NCBI GenBank assembly: GCA_011523485.1
Contig: WTGR01000680.1
Location: 1 to 6,990 of the forward strand
Length of the DNA stretch: 6,990 nucleotides
Source: Acidobacteriota bacterium
GTDB lineage: Bacteria > Acidobacteriota > Vicinamibacteria > Vicinamibacterales > UBA8438
Direction: 5' to 3'
In this document: one piece after another, positions 1 to 5,073 of the stretch
How the letters are laid out: each line of letters opens with the position of its first letter
How positions within the stretch are numbered: the first letter of the stretch is position 1
Translations under genes and position numbers: made by a program
The notes under the pieces: generated by a model
Told to the model about the DNA's origin: nothing
Databases searched by the model: none
Seen by the model: the letters and a program-made list of their open reading frames with translations, nothing else

Positions 1-747
1 GTCGACCCGGCGTCGGTTCTGCGTCACGACGTCGACGATGTCGACTCCCGCCGAGTGGGCCAGCACGCGCAACTCGGCGATGTGGACCTCGAGATCCCGG
101 GCGCTGCGGCCGGCGGTCACGGAGACCAGGACCGCGTGCTCGCGGTCGCCGACGCGCTGCGCGTCGGTGCGGCGCGCGAGCACGGCCTCGCGCTCGCGGA
201 TCCAGTCCTGGAAGTCGAAGGCGATCCGCGCCGGGGGCTGCGGGTCGAGGCATTCGATGCCGGCGTCGCGGTCGTCGGCGGTACGGTCGCCGGCGGGCGC
301 GAGCGCCGCGGTATGGGCAAGGCCGGGCAGGCCGTCGTCGTCCATGCCCACCGTGACCATGGCGTCGAGGCGCAGCAGCAGCAGGTCCGTCCGGTCGTCG
401 CGCGTGAGCCCCTCGTTCCCGAGATGGGTATGGAGGCAGCGCAGGCCGCGCAGGCGCCCGCGGCCCGTTCGCAGGCGGCCCCAGTCGGGCAGGGCAATCG
501 AGTGGGCGTCGCCCACCATCACGTGCTGCACGAGCCCGCGGCGATCGAGCAGCACGCCGACCTGGCGGCGAATCTCGTGGCTGATTGCGGTCAGGTGCCG
601 GGCGAGCTCCTGGGTGATCAGCCGATCGGACGGCACCCGGCGCCGGAAGAGGCGCTCGAGCTGGCGCGTCTGGCTGGCCTTGAGGCCGTGCGTGTCACCG
701 AAGACCTCGATGGGAGCTGCCTCCAGTCGCGGGCGCCGGGCGGTCAT
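1..747 (-). CDS. hflX: GTPase HflX, N-terminal part (3' end outside the window)
   Basis: HflX is a ribosome-binding GTPase that splits stalled or heat-damaged 70S ribosomes. Seen here: 249 codons, open through position 1, so the Gly-rich linker, the G domain with its P-loop and the C-terminus are missing. Recognised from the family's N-terminal domain: an opening EVFGDTHGLKASQ, then RLFRRRVPSD near residues 34-43, QVGVLLDRRG near 62-71, VGDAH near 78-82, the Arg/Gly-rich GRLRTGRGRLRGLR followed by HTHL, LTRDDRTDLLLLRLD, and AGVDIVDVVTQNRRRVD at the cut edge, where the family normally continues into the IGKGK-type motif. This is the long N-terminal form seen in many non-enteric bacteria. The ATG at 747 is the only usable start before the conserved block. 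It has no clear Shine-Dalgarno and lies 53 bases inside the upstream hydratase gene, so translational coupling is likely. Identification is firm; a role in PHA metabolism is not suggested. Confidence 0.93.
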   Translation of the reverse strand, partial: MTARRPRLEAAPIEVFGDTHGLKASQTRQLERLFRRRVPSDRLITQELARHLTAISHEIRRQVGVLLDRRGLVQHVMVGDAHSIALPDWGRLRTGRGRLRGLRCLHTHLGNEGLTRDDRTDLLLLRLDAMVTVGMDDDGLPGLAHTAALAPAGDRTADDRDAGIECLDPQPPARIAFDFQDWIREREAVLARRTDAQRVGDREHAVLVSVTAGRSARDLEVHIAELRVLAHSAGVDIVDVVTQNRRRVD

Positions 748-1330
748 CCGCGCGTGTGGTTCGATCCCGGCCGGGCTCCCGGCGCCATGCAGACACCCAG
801 GCGGCGCCCAGCCGCGCCCAGGCGCTGGTGGCCTGCGCCGCCCACAGGGTCGGCTGCAGGGCCCAGTGGGCGACCTGGGCCGAGCCCGTCTCCCGCTGGT
901 TGTACACGACCGGCTTCTTCGAGGGCGACAGTACGGTCTCGCCGATCAGGACCTCCTGCCGATCCTGGTTGGCGCACACGGCCTTCAGCCGCACGCGGTT
1001 CCGATCCGGCAGCCGTTCGACCACCTCCACCCGCGCGGTGATGCGGTCGCCGAAGTAGACCGGCCGGGTGAACGCAATCTGCAGGCTGACGTAGACGCAG
1101 CCGGGACCCGGAAGCTGCGTGCCCAGCACGGTGGAGAGCAGGCTGGCCGTCCACATGCCGGGCACGATGGGCTTCTCGAACCGGGTCGAAGCGGCGTAGG
1201 CGTGGTCGTGGTGAATGGGGTTGTGGTCGCCGACGGAGTCGATGAACTGGGCCACGTCCCCGGGAGTGGCGACCCGCGTCAACTCCGCGGCATCGCCGAC
1301 GGCTATTTCCTGTATCGGGCGTCCTCGCAT
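695..1330 (-). CDS. MaoC/PhaJ-type (R)-specific enoyl-CoA hydratase with Trp-rich C-terminal extension
   Basis: Single hot-dog-fold hydratase of 211 residues, predicted to hydrate trans-2-enoyl-CoA to (R)-3-hydroxyacyl-CoA, the monomer for PHA synthase. The hydratase-2 motif GDHNPIHHDHAYA gives Asp35 and His40, with the same spacing as the catalytic Asp31/His36 pair of Aeromonas PhaJ. It is followed by the expected FEKPIVPGM and, later, FTRPVYFGDRI. The core ends near residue 140, about where PhaJ proteins stop. Residues 155-182 then form a probable helix with Trp at 156, 163, 171, 178 and 182, and the last 30 residues are Arg/Pro/Gly-rich and probably disordered. The ATG at 1330 is chosen because GGAGG lies 5 bases upstream. 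The earlier in-frame ATG at 1384 sits inside a TATAAT box. The 3' end overlaps hflX by 53 bases. Placement next to phaC/phaE supports a PHA role; other MaoC-family substrates remain possible. Confidence 0.88.
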   Translation of the reverse strand: MRGRPIQEIAVGDAAELTRVATPGDVAQFIDSVGDHNPIHHDHAYAASTRFEKPIVPGMWTASLLSTVLGTQLPGPGCVYVSLQIAFTRPVYFGDRITARVEVVERLPDRNRVRLKAVCANQDRQEVLIGETVLSPSKKPVVYNQRETGSAQVAHWALQPTLWAAQATSAWARLGAAWVSAWRREPGRDRTTRADDRPAPATGGSSHRGLR

Positions 1331-1382
1331 CCGCGCCTCCGTTCGTCGCCGGCCGCCGACACCGAGCCAGGACGCGGCGCGC

Positions 1383-1388
1383 ATTATA
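1383..1388 (-). promoter_or_regulatory. -10 box (TATAAT) in front of the hydratase gene
   Basis: On the minus strand a perfect TATAAT stands in otherwise very GC-rich sequence, 52 bases upstream of the hydratase ATG at 1330. Expected transcript start is near 1376, giving a leader of about 46 bases with a good GGAGG. No convincing -35 hexamer is found 16-18 bases upstream. The box is inside a short dyad, GCAT-N5-ATGC. If real, it gives the hydratase and hflX a promoter separate from the phasin-phaC-phaE unit. Confidence 0.45.
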
Positions 1389-1423
1389 CATGCAGGGCGA
1401 GCGCGATCCTGCGGCCGCGTTGG

Positions 1424-1444
1424 GAGTTCGCCGGCGCGAAACTC
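1424..1444 (-). terminator. Hairpin directly after the phaE-like stop codon
   Basis: The minus-strand transcript can form a stem of GAGTT with AACTC, continued after a one-base bulge by CGC with GCG, closing on a four-base loop. It begins immediately after the TAG at 1445-1447. There is no U-run behind it, so it is not a classical intrinsic terminator. It could protect a 3' end or reduce read-through into the hydratase gene. Confidence 0.35.
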
Positions 1445-2047
1445 CTAGTCCGGATCCTTCGGCGTCCCGGCGCCGGCCGCGGTCTTCCGGCGGGTCTGCC
1501 GGCGCGGCCGGGGCGGGTCGGTCGCCGTCGCCGCCGCCGGGCGGGTTCCGAGGGCCTCGAGCTGGTCCGCCAGCGACTCGATGCGGTCTTCCAGATCCAT
1601 CATCTGCCGCGAGAGGCCGACCACCTGCTCGCGGGTCGGCAGTCCGAGCGACTCGATCCCGGCCTTGGCGGCGTGCTCGGTCGCCTGCCGGGCCTTGGCC
1701 TGGACGTTCAGAAACTGGTCGAGAGTCTTGCCCAGGGCTTCGGCGAACGCTTCGGTGCCCATCACCTGCTCGAGGGCCCGGCTCCACGCCGCGAGCCAGT
1801 CGTCGAGGAACCGCTTCCACTGGGCGAGCACGTCGGGATCGATCGGTCCGCTTCCCGGGAACGGGGACGCGCCCGACGCGCCGAAGTTCGGGAACTGACG
1901 CCAGAACTGCGTCGGATCCGGCGGGTTGGGGACGTGGCCCTGGCTCGCCATCTGCCGGGCCGCCTCGATCCACGCCTCGGTGCCGGCCTCCACCTGCTTC
2001 CGCCACATCGCGAACAGATCGTCGGGCGCCGAAGTGGGGTCTGCCAT
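1445..2047 (-). CDS. phaE: PHA synthase partner subunit, PhaE-like
   Basis: Non-catalytic subunit expected to form a complex with PhaC and activate polymerisation at the granule surface. It has 200 residues. An N-terminal helix begins DDLFAMW and carries Trp15 and Trp26. A Pro-rich stretch covers about residues 38-70, and a helical block of about 71-128 contains Trp77, Trp84 and Trp88. The hallmark is LPTREQV at 136-142 followed by a short coiled coil to about 166, the arrangement seen at the C-terminus of PhaE and related phasin-like subunits. The last 30 residues are Arg/Lys/Pro/Ala-rich and probably disordered. Typical class III PhaE is much longer (about 350 residues), so this protein is closer in size to the class IV subunit PhaR. 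The ATG at 2047 has GGAGG 10 bases upstream. The gene lies 45 bases after phaC, which supports the assignment. A granule-bound phasin rather than a true synthase subunit is the main alternative. Confidence 0.78.
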   Translation of the reverse strand: MADPTSAPDDLFAMWRKQVEAGTEAWIEAARQMASQGHVPNPPDPTQFWRQFPNFGASGASPFPGSGPIDPDVLAQWKRFLDDWLAAWSRALEQVMGTEAFAEALGKTLDQFLNVQAKARQATEHAAKAGIESLGLPTREQVVGLSRQMMDLEDRIESLADQLEALGTRPAAATATDPPRPRRQTRRKTAAGAGTPKDPD

Positions 2048-2092
2048 CTGTATCGATCCTCCAGGGGTCCCTGCGCCCTCGTGCGGCGCGGA

Positions 2093-3175
2093 CTAGTGCG
2101 AGCGCGCCGCGAGCCAGCTCGCCACGTGCGGCCAGCAGTCGCGGGACGCGCTCCGCCCGGCGATGAGGGAGATGTGGCCGCCGGGAAGCTCCATGTACTC
2201 CTTGTCCCGGCTTCCGACCAGATCGACGAGCGCCTGCACCGCCGCCGGCGGGGCGATGTTGTCCTCGCGGGCTCCGACGACCAGCAGGGGACAGGTGATG
2301 CCGCTGACGTCGACGGGCCGTCCGTTGAGACGCAGCGTGCCCCGCGCCAGACGATTCTCCTGGTAGAAGTCCCTGACCCATTGGCGGAAGAACTCGCCGG
2401 GAAACGGCACGTACTCGGAGCTCCACTTCCGGAGCGCCTTGTAGCTTTCCAGATAGCGGTCGTTCCAGGCGTTCCACCAGAGGTTCAGGCCCGTGCTCAC
2501 GTCCATGGTGGGGCGGAGCAGCTTGAAGCCGAGCTGCACCATCTCGGCCGGCATCTGTCCGAGGGTGTCGACCAGCTTGTCGACGTCGAAGTAGCGGGCG
2601 TCGAGCCAGCAGCCGAACAGGCCGGCGTTCGCGAAATCGATGGGGCCGGCCAGGTTGACGAGGTTCCTGACCGGGAAGTCGGGATGGGTGCCGAGAAAGC
2701 TGACCGCGAGGGGCGCACCCATGCAGTAGCCGACGACCGAGCAGGAGTCGGCCTCCGCGTGGGCCAGCAGCTTCCGCCCCATGCGGGGCAGGATGCGCGT
2801 GGCGCAGTCGGCGAACGTCAGATGGTCGTCCTCGGGACCGAAGACGCCCCAGTCGAGCAGATAGAACGGGAATCCCTGCTCCACCATGTACTCGATGAAG
2901 CTGGCCCGGGGCAGCAGGTCGAAGACGGTGGGACGGCTGATGCCCAGATTGGGCACGAACAGAACCGGGGTGCCGTGCCGGACGGGGCCGTCGTAGCGGT
3001 ACAGGCGCGCCTTGTGCTTGCGGTAGACCTCCTGGCGGGGGCTCTGCGCGACGAGCGGCTCGTTGGACTCGGCGACCAGCTCGCCGATGTTGCGCACGCG
3101 TCGGACGGTGCGCTCGATCTCGGTCTCCCAGCCCGACCGGGCGGTGCCGTCGCCGGGCGTGGACTGCTCCGCCAT
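2093..3175 (-). CDS. phaC: Poly(3-hydroxyalkanoate) synthase catalytic subunit, class III/IV type
   Basis: Polymerises (R)-3-hydroxyacyl-CoA into PHA with release of CoA, acting at the granule surface. The 360 residues match the class III/IV length of about 355-360 and are far shorter than class I/II enzymes. It is an alpha/beta hydrolase: strand TPVLFVPNLGISRPTVFDL near 69-87, then YLLDWGVFGPEDDHLT near 105-120. The nucleophile box GYCMGA places Cys151, the acid Asp305 lies in VVGAREDNIAPP, and the base His334 in PGGHISL. This triad is spaced like Cys149/Asp302/His331 of the Allochromatium vinosum enzyme. The nucleophile box is usually G-x-C-x-G-G; here the last Gly is Ala154. Residues 230-275 (Trp- and Phe-rich, WWNAWNDRYLE onward) correspond to the mobile cap region. 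The ATG at 3175 follows the phasin stop by six bases and has no clear Shine-Dalgarno, so coupling to the phasin gene is likely. Confidence 0.93.
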   Translation of the reverse strand: MAEQSTPGDGTARSGWETEIERTVRRVRNIGELVAESNEPLVAQSPRQEVYRKHKARLYRYDGPVRHGTPVLFVPNLGISRPTVFDLLPRASFIEYMVEQGFPFYLLDWGVFGPEDDHLTFADCATRILPRMGRKLLAHAEADSCSVVGYCMGAPLAVSFLGTHPDFPVRNLVNLAGPIDFANAGLFGCWLDARYFDVDKLVDTLGQMPAEMVQLGFKLLRPTMDVSTGLNLWWNAWNDRYLESYKALRKWSSEYVPFPGEFFRQWVRDFYQENRLARGTLRLNGRPVDVSGITCPLLVVGAREDNIAPPAAVQALVDLVGSRDKEYMELPGGHISLIAGRSASRDCWPHVASWLAARSH

Positions 3176-3181
3176 GACGGT

Positions 3182-3718
3182 CTAGGCCGCGGCCTTGGCG
3201 GCCGGCTTCGCCTTCGCCGTGGTTCCGGCGCCCTTCGCCGCCGCCGCACCCGCACGCTCGGTCCACTTTTGCGCCCACGCCAACTGGGCGGCGCCGATCT
3301 TCTCCACCGATTCCTGCCATACGGCGAACAGCTTCTGGTTCTCGTCGTCGATCGTGCCCAGCATCTTCACCGGCACCGCCTTGCGAACCATGCCGAACCA
3401 GCTTTCCCACAGCGCGCTCTGGGCCTCGGTCCAGCGGCTGCTCAGGGCCTGGGTCTGCGCGGCCCAGTCCAGCAGATCCTGAGGGATGGCGGGGATGGCC
3501 GACGCGCTGTCGCCGACGCTTCGCGCCACCGCCTTCTGCGTCTCGAGGCTGTTCTCGACGGCGGCCTCCCAGGCGTCCACGGCCTTCCGCCAGGTCTCGG
3601 CCAACTGCGCCTGGCTCGCCTGTTGCTCCGCGGCCTCGGTCCATATGCTCCAGAACTTCTTCTGCGTGTCGGTCAGCGCCTGCACCATGTCGTCGGTCTG
3701 CCTGGTCCAGTTGATCAT
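3182..3718 (-). CDS. Phasin-like granule-associated protein
   Basis: Probable structural protein of the PHA granule coat. It has 178 residues, is almost wholly predicted alpha-helical, and contains 12 Trp (4, 23, 26, 43, 50, 85, 96, 104, 107, 134, 148, 152), a high number that suits amphipathic helices lying on a hydrophobic surface. No signal peptide or membrane segment is visible. The final 22 residues are Ala/Lys-rich (AAAKGAGTTAKAKPAAKAAA), like a short version of the basic tails of PhaF-type phasins and of mycobacterial HbhA, which bind nucleic acid or polyanions. The ATG at 3718 is preferred over the one at 3733 because GGAG lies five bases before it; the upstream one would add only MEGDS. 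A promoter sits just upstream and phaC begins six bases after its stop, so phasin, phaC and phaE probably form one transcript with the phasin first. Family membership is inferred from composition and context. Confidence 0.8.
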   Translation of the reverse strand: MINWTRQTDDMVQALTDTQKKFWSIWTEAAEQQASQAQLAETWRKAVDAWEAAVENSLETQKAVARSVGDSASAIPAIPQDLLDWAAQTQALSSRWTEAQSALWESWFGMVRKAVPVKMLGTIDDENQKLFAVWQESVEKIGAAQLAWAQKWTERAGAAAAKGAGTTAKAKPAAKAAA

Positions 3719-3745
3719 CGAGTCTCCTTCCATCGAACGAGACGG

Positions 3746-3774
3746 ATGGTAACAAAGAGTGCTTACTTTTGCAA
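3746..3774 (-). promoter_or_regulatory. Sigma-70-type promoter for the phasin-phaC-phaE transcript
   Basis: On the minus strand a -35 hexamer TTGCAA (3774-3769, four of six consensus bases) is followed after exactly 17 bases by a -10 hexamer TACCAT (3751-3746, four of six). The surrounding bases are the most AT-rich patch between 3180 and 4900. The predicted transcript start is near 3739, leaving a leader of about 20 bases with a GGAG site before the phasin ATG at 3718. Confidence 0.6.
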
Positions 3775-3777
3775 GCA
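3760..3777. promoter_or_regulatory. Candidate operator overlapping the -35 box
   Basis: An 18-base dyad consists of TGCTT and AAGCA arms separated by eight bases and covers the whole -35 hexamer TTGCAA. A protein bound here would block RNA polymerase. The adjacent upstream gene encodes a small XRE-type regulator, a natural candidate to bind it. TGC/GCA-containing sites are also reported for the unrelated regulator PhaR in Paracoccus-type systems, but no PhaR gene is in view. Confidence 0.45.
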
Positions 3778-3795
3778 TCCGCACGCGCGAGGGAC

Positions 3796-4155
3796 TCAGC
3801 CGGCGTCGTTCACCTTGCGGAACGACTCGTACATCTCGACGAGCATCTCGCGCTGGCGGGCCGACAGGTAGGGATCGCGGCGCACCGCCTCGACGACGTC
3901 GTTCGCCTCGCCCTGCGCCGGGTCGAGGATGCCGGCCTGGGCGTACAGCGTCTCGGCGGACAGCTCCAGACCGTCGGCGAGCGCCTTGAGGACGAAGCTG
4001 CTGGGGTTCCGGAAGCCGCGCTCGATCTGGCTGAGATAGGCGTTGGAGATGCCGCACGCGTCGGCGAGCTGGCGGACCGACAGGTGTCCCAGCTCGCGCT
4101 GGCGCCGGATGAACTCCCCGAGGCCGGCGTCGGGACCGGTCCGCTTGACAGCCAT
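3796..4155 (-). CDS. XRE-family helix-turn-helix transcriptional regulator
   Basis: Small cytoplasmic DNA-binding protein of 119 residues. A Cro/C1-type domain fills about residues 11-72: helix 1 LGEFIRRQRELG, helix 2 SVRQLADACG, recognition helix SNAYLSQIERG, then FRNPSSFVLKALADGL. The stretch ETLYAQAGIL follows, and the C-terminal helices (about 84-116, containing DPYLSARQREMLVEMYESF) probably dimerise or sense a ligand. No ligand domain of a known type is present. The ATG at 4155 lies 15 bases after the phaB stop, so it is probably co-transcribed with phaB, with only a weak ribosome site. It is followed by the phasin promoter and its dyad, which suggests it regulates the phasin operon. This pairing recalls the XRE gene next to hbhA in mycobacteria and the XRE regulator of the major lipid-droplet protein in Rhodococcus (recalled, not checked). 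Whether it represses or activates is not shown. Confidence 0.88.
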   Translation of the reverse strand: MAVKRTGPDAGLGEFIRRQRELGHLSVRQLADACGISNAYLSQIERGFRNPSSFVLKALADGLELSAETLYAQAGILDPAQGEANDVVEAVRRDPYLSARQREMLVEMYESFRKVNDAG

Positions 4156-4170
4156 TCCGTGCTCGACCGT

Positions 4171-4911
4171 CTACATTTCCAGGCCGCCGTTGACGGTCAG
4201 GACGGCGCCGGTGATGTACCCCGCCTCGTCCTCGAGCAGGAACCGCACGCAGCGCGCCACCTCGGAAGCCTGTCCCAGGCGGCCCACCGGTATGCGCCCG
4301 ATCACCGTCTCGAGGACCGGCTTGGGAACCGAGGCGACCATCTCGGTCTCGATGAATCCGGGGGCGACGCAGTTGACGGTGATCCCCTTGCGGGCCACCT
4401 CGAGTGCGAGGCTCTTCGTGAAGCCGAATTGACCGGACTTCGAAGCGGCGTAGTTCGCCTGTCCGATGTTGCCGCTCTGGCCGATGACCGAGCTGATGTT
4501 GACGATGCGCCCGCTCTGGCGCTCGATCATGTGGTCGAGGACGGCCTTGATCATGTAGAACGCGCCGGAGAGGTTCACCCGGAGCACCGCGTGCCAGTCG
4601 TCGACGGACATCTTGCGCACCGTCTTGTCGACGTTGATGCCCGCGTTGTTGACCAGGAAGTCGATGCGCCCGCGGGTGTCGAGCACCTCCCGGACCACCC
4701 GTCTGCAGGCCTCGGGCTCGGCGACGTTGCCCTGGTGCAGCGAGATCGAGCGGCCCTCGGCCCGCAGGCCGGCCGCGAGCGCTTCGGCCGCTTCCGTCCC
4801 CCGGTTGTAGCCGGCCGCGACGTGAGCCCCGGCCTCGGCCAGCGATTTCGTGATGGCTGCGCCGATGCCCCGGCATCCGCCGGTGACGACGGCGACCCTT
4901 CCTGTAAACAT
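4171..4911 (-). CDS. phaB: NADPH-dependent acetoacetyl-CoA reductase (PhaB/FabG family)
   Basis: Reduces acetoacetyl-CoA to (R)-3-hydroxybutyryl-CoA, the usual PHB monomer. It is a classical short-chain dehydrogenase/reductase of 246 residues: cofactor loop TGGCRGIG (10-17), NNAG (88-91), and the catalytic set Asn113, Ser141, Tyr154 and Lys158 (NYAASK). PhaB rather than FabG is favoured by VTGG instead of VTGA at the cofactor loop, GNVAE near 61-65, NNAGI followed by RKM and DDW, and the end TVNGGLEM. These features follow the Cupriavidus PhaB pattern, and the storage genes downstream agree. Substrate specificity is still inferred, because FabG proteins share the fold and residues. The ATG at 4911 has GAGGA six bases upstream. 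The frame stays open to 5205, but the upstream part is non-conserved spacer and overlaps the previous gene. Confidence 0.88.
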   Translation of the reverse strand: MFTGRVAVVTGGCRGIGAAITKSLAEAGAHVAAGYNRGTEAAEALAAGLRAEGRSISLHQGNVAEPEACRRVVREVLDTRGRIDFLVNNAGINVDKTVRKMSVDDWHAVLRVNLSGAFYMIKAVLDHMIERQSGRIVNISSVIGQSGNIGQANYAASKSGQFGFTKSLALEVARKGITVNCVAPGFIETEMVASVPKPVLETVIGRIPVGRLGQASEVARCVRFLLEDEAGYITGAVLTVNGGLEM

Positions 4912-4956
4912 GCTGATTCCTCTACGCAGCTTCTGCTGCACCCGCTGCTGCGCCAC

Positions 4957-4973
4957 CGGTTCCCCGCGAACCG
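4957..4973. promoter_or_regulatory. Perfect dyad CGGTTC-N5-GAACCG upstream of phaB
   Basis: A 17-base inverted repeat with six-base perfect arms lies 45 bases before the phaB ATG. Its size and symmetry fit an operator for a dimeric repressor. It could equally act as a small hairpin in the leader RNA. No confident -35/-10 pair was found in this spacer, so its relation to a promoter is unknown. Confidence 0.35.
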
Positions 4974-4995
4974 AGCAAAGCGTAACACGGTCGCC

Positions 4996-5015
4996 GCGGG
5001 CCTCCGGTAGCCCGC
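4996..5015. repeat. Inverted repeat in the KAS III-phaB spacer
   Basis: The six-base arms GCGGGC and GCCCGC are separated by eight bases. The RNA hairpin would be stable, but no U-run follows on the minus strand. It may be a weak terminator, or chance in GC-rich sequence. Confidence 0.25.
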
Positions 5016-5041
5016 ACATGGACTCCCAGGGACGTCGATAC

Positions 5042-5073
5042 GACCGGCATGCGACGCCGGCCGGCGACCGGTC
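5042..5073 (-). terminator. GC-rich hairpin overlapping the KAS III stop codon
   Basis: The arms GACCGG (5042-5047) and CCGGTC (5068-5073) enclose a perfect 12-base palindrome, CGCCGGCCGGCG (5055-5066). The structure starts within the TGA at 5072-5074 on the minus strand. There is no U-tract, so a terminator function is only possible, not shown. Confidence 0.3.

Noticed and set aside
361..385. Short run of CAG repeats on the plus strand
   Set aside because: Four Leu codons within the HflX motif TDLLLLRLD; ordinary coding sequence.
1331..1384. Earlier ATG at 1384 for the hydratase
   Set aside because: It is part of the TATAAT box, has no ribosome site, and would add 18 non-conserved residues. 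The ATG at 1330 has GGAGG at five bases.
744..3755. A 1003-codon open frame on the minus strand
   Set aside because: It is out of frame with the hydratase, phaE-like, phaC and phasin genes and has no recognisable domain. It is a by-product of codon bias.
38..3871. A 1277-codon open frame on the plus strand
   Set aside because: It lies antisense to hflX, the hydratase, phaE, phaC and the phasin, all of which have clear family motifs. Its translation is Arg/Pro/Ala-rich low-complexity sequence, as expected from GC-rich antisense frames lacking stops.
3719..4876. Extension of the phasin frame far upstream through the XRE gene and phaB
   Set aside because: The frame is open, but the upstream part overlaps two conserved genes in other frames. 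The phasin has its own promoter, GGAG and ATG.
3769..5010. A 413-codon plus-strand open frame opposite the XRE gene and phaB
   Set aside because: It mirrors the codons of two strongly supported genes and contains no family motif.
4912..5071. A promoter for phaB around the TTACGCTTTGCT stretch
   Set aside because: The possible -10 matches are poor (about three of six) and no -35 hexamer lies at the right distance, so no promoter was listed.
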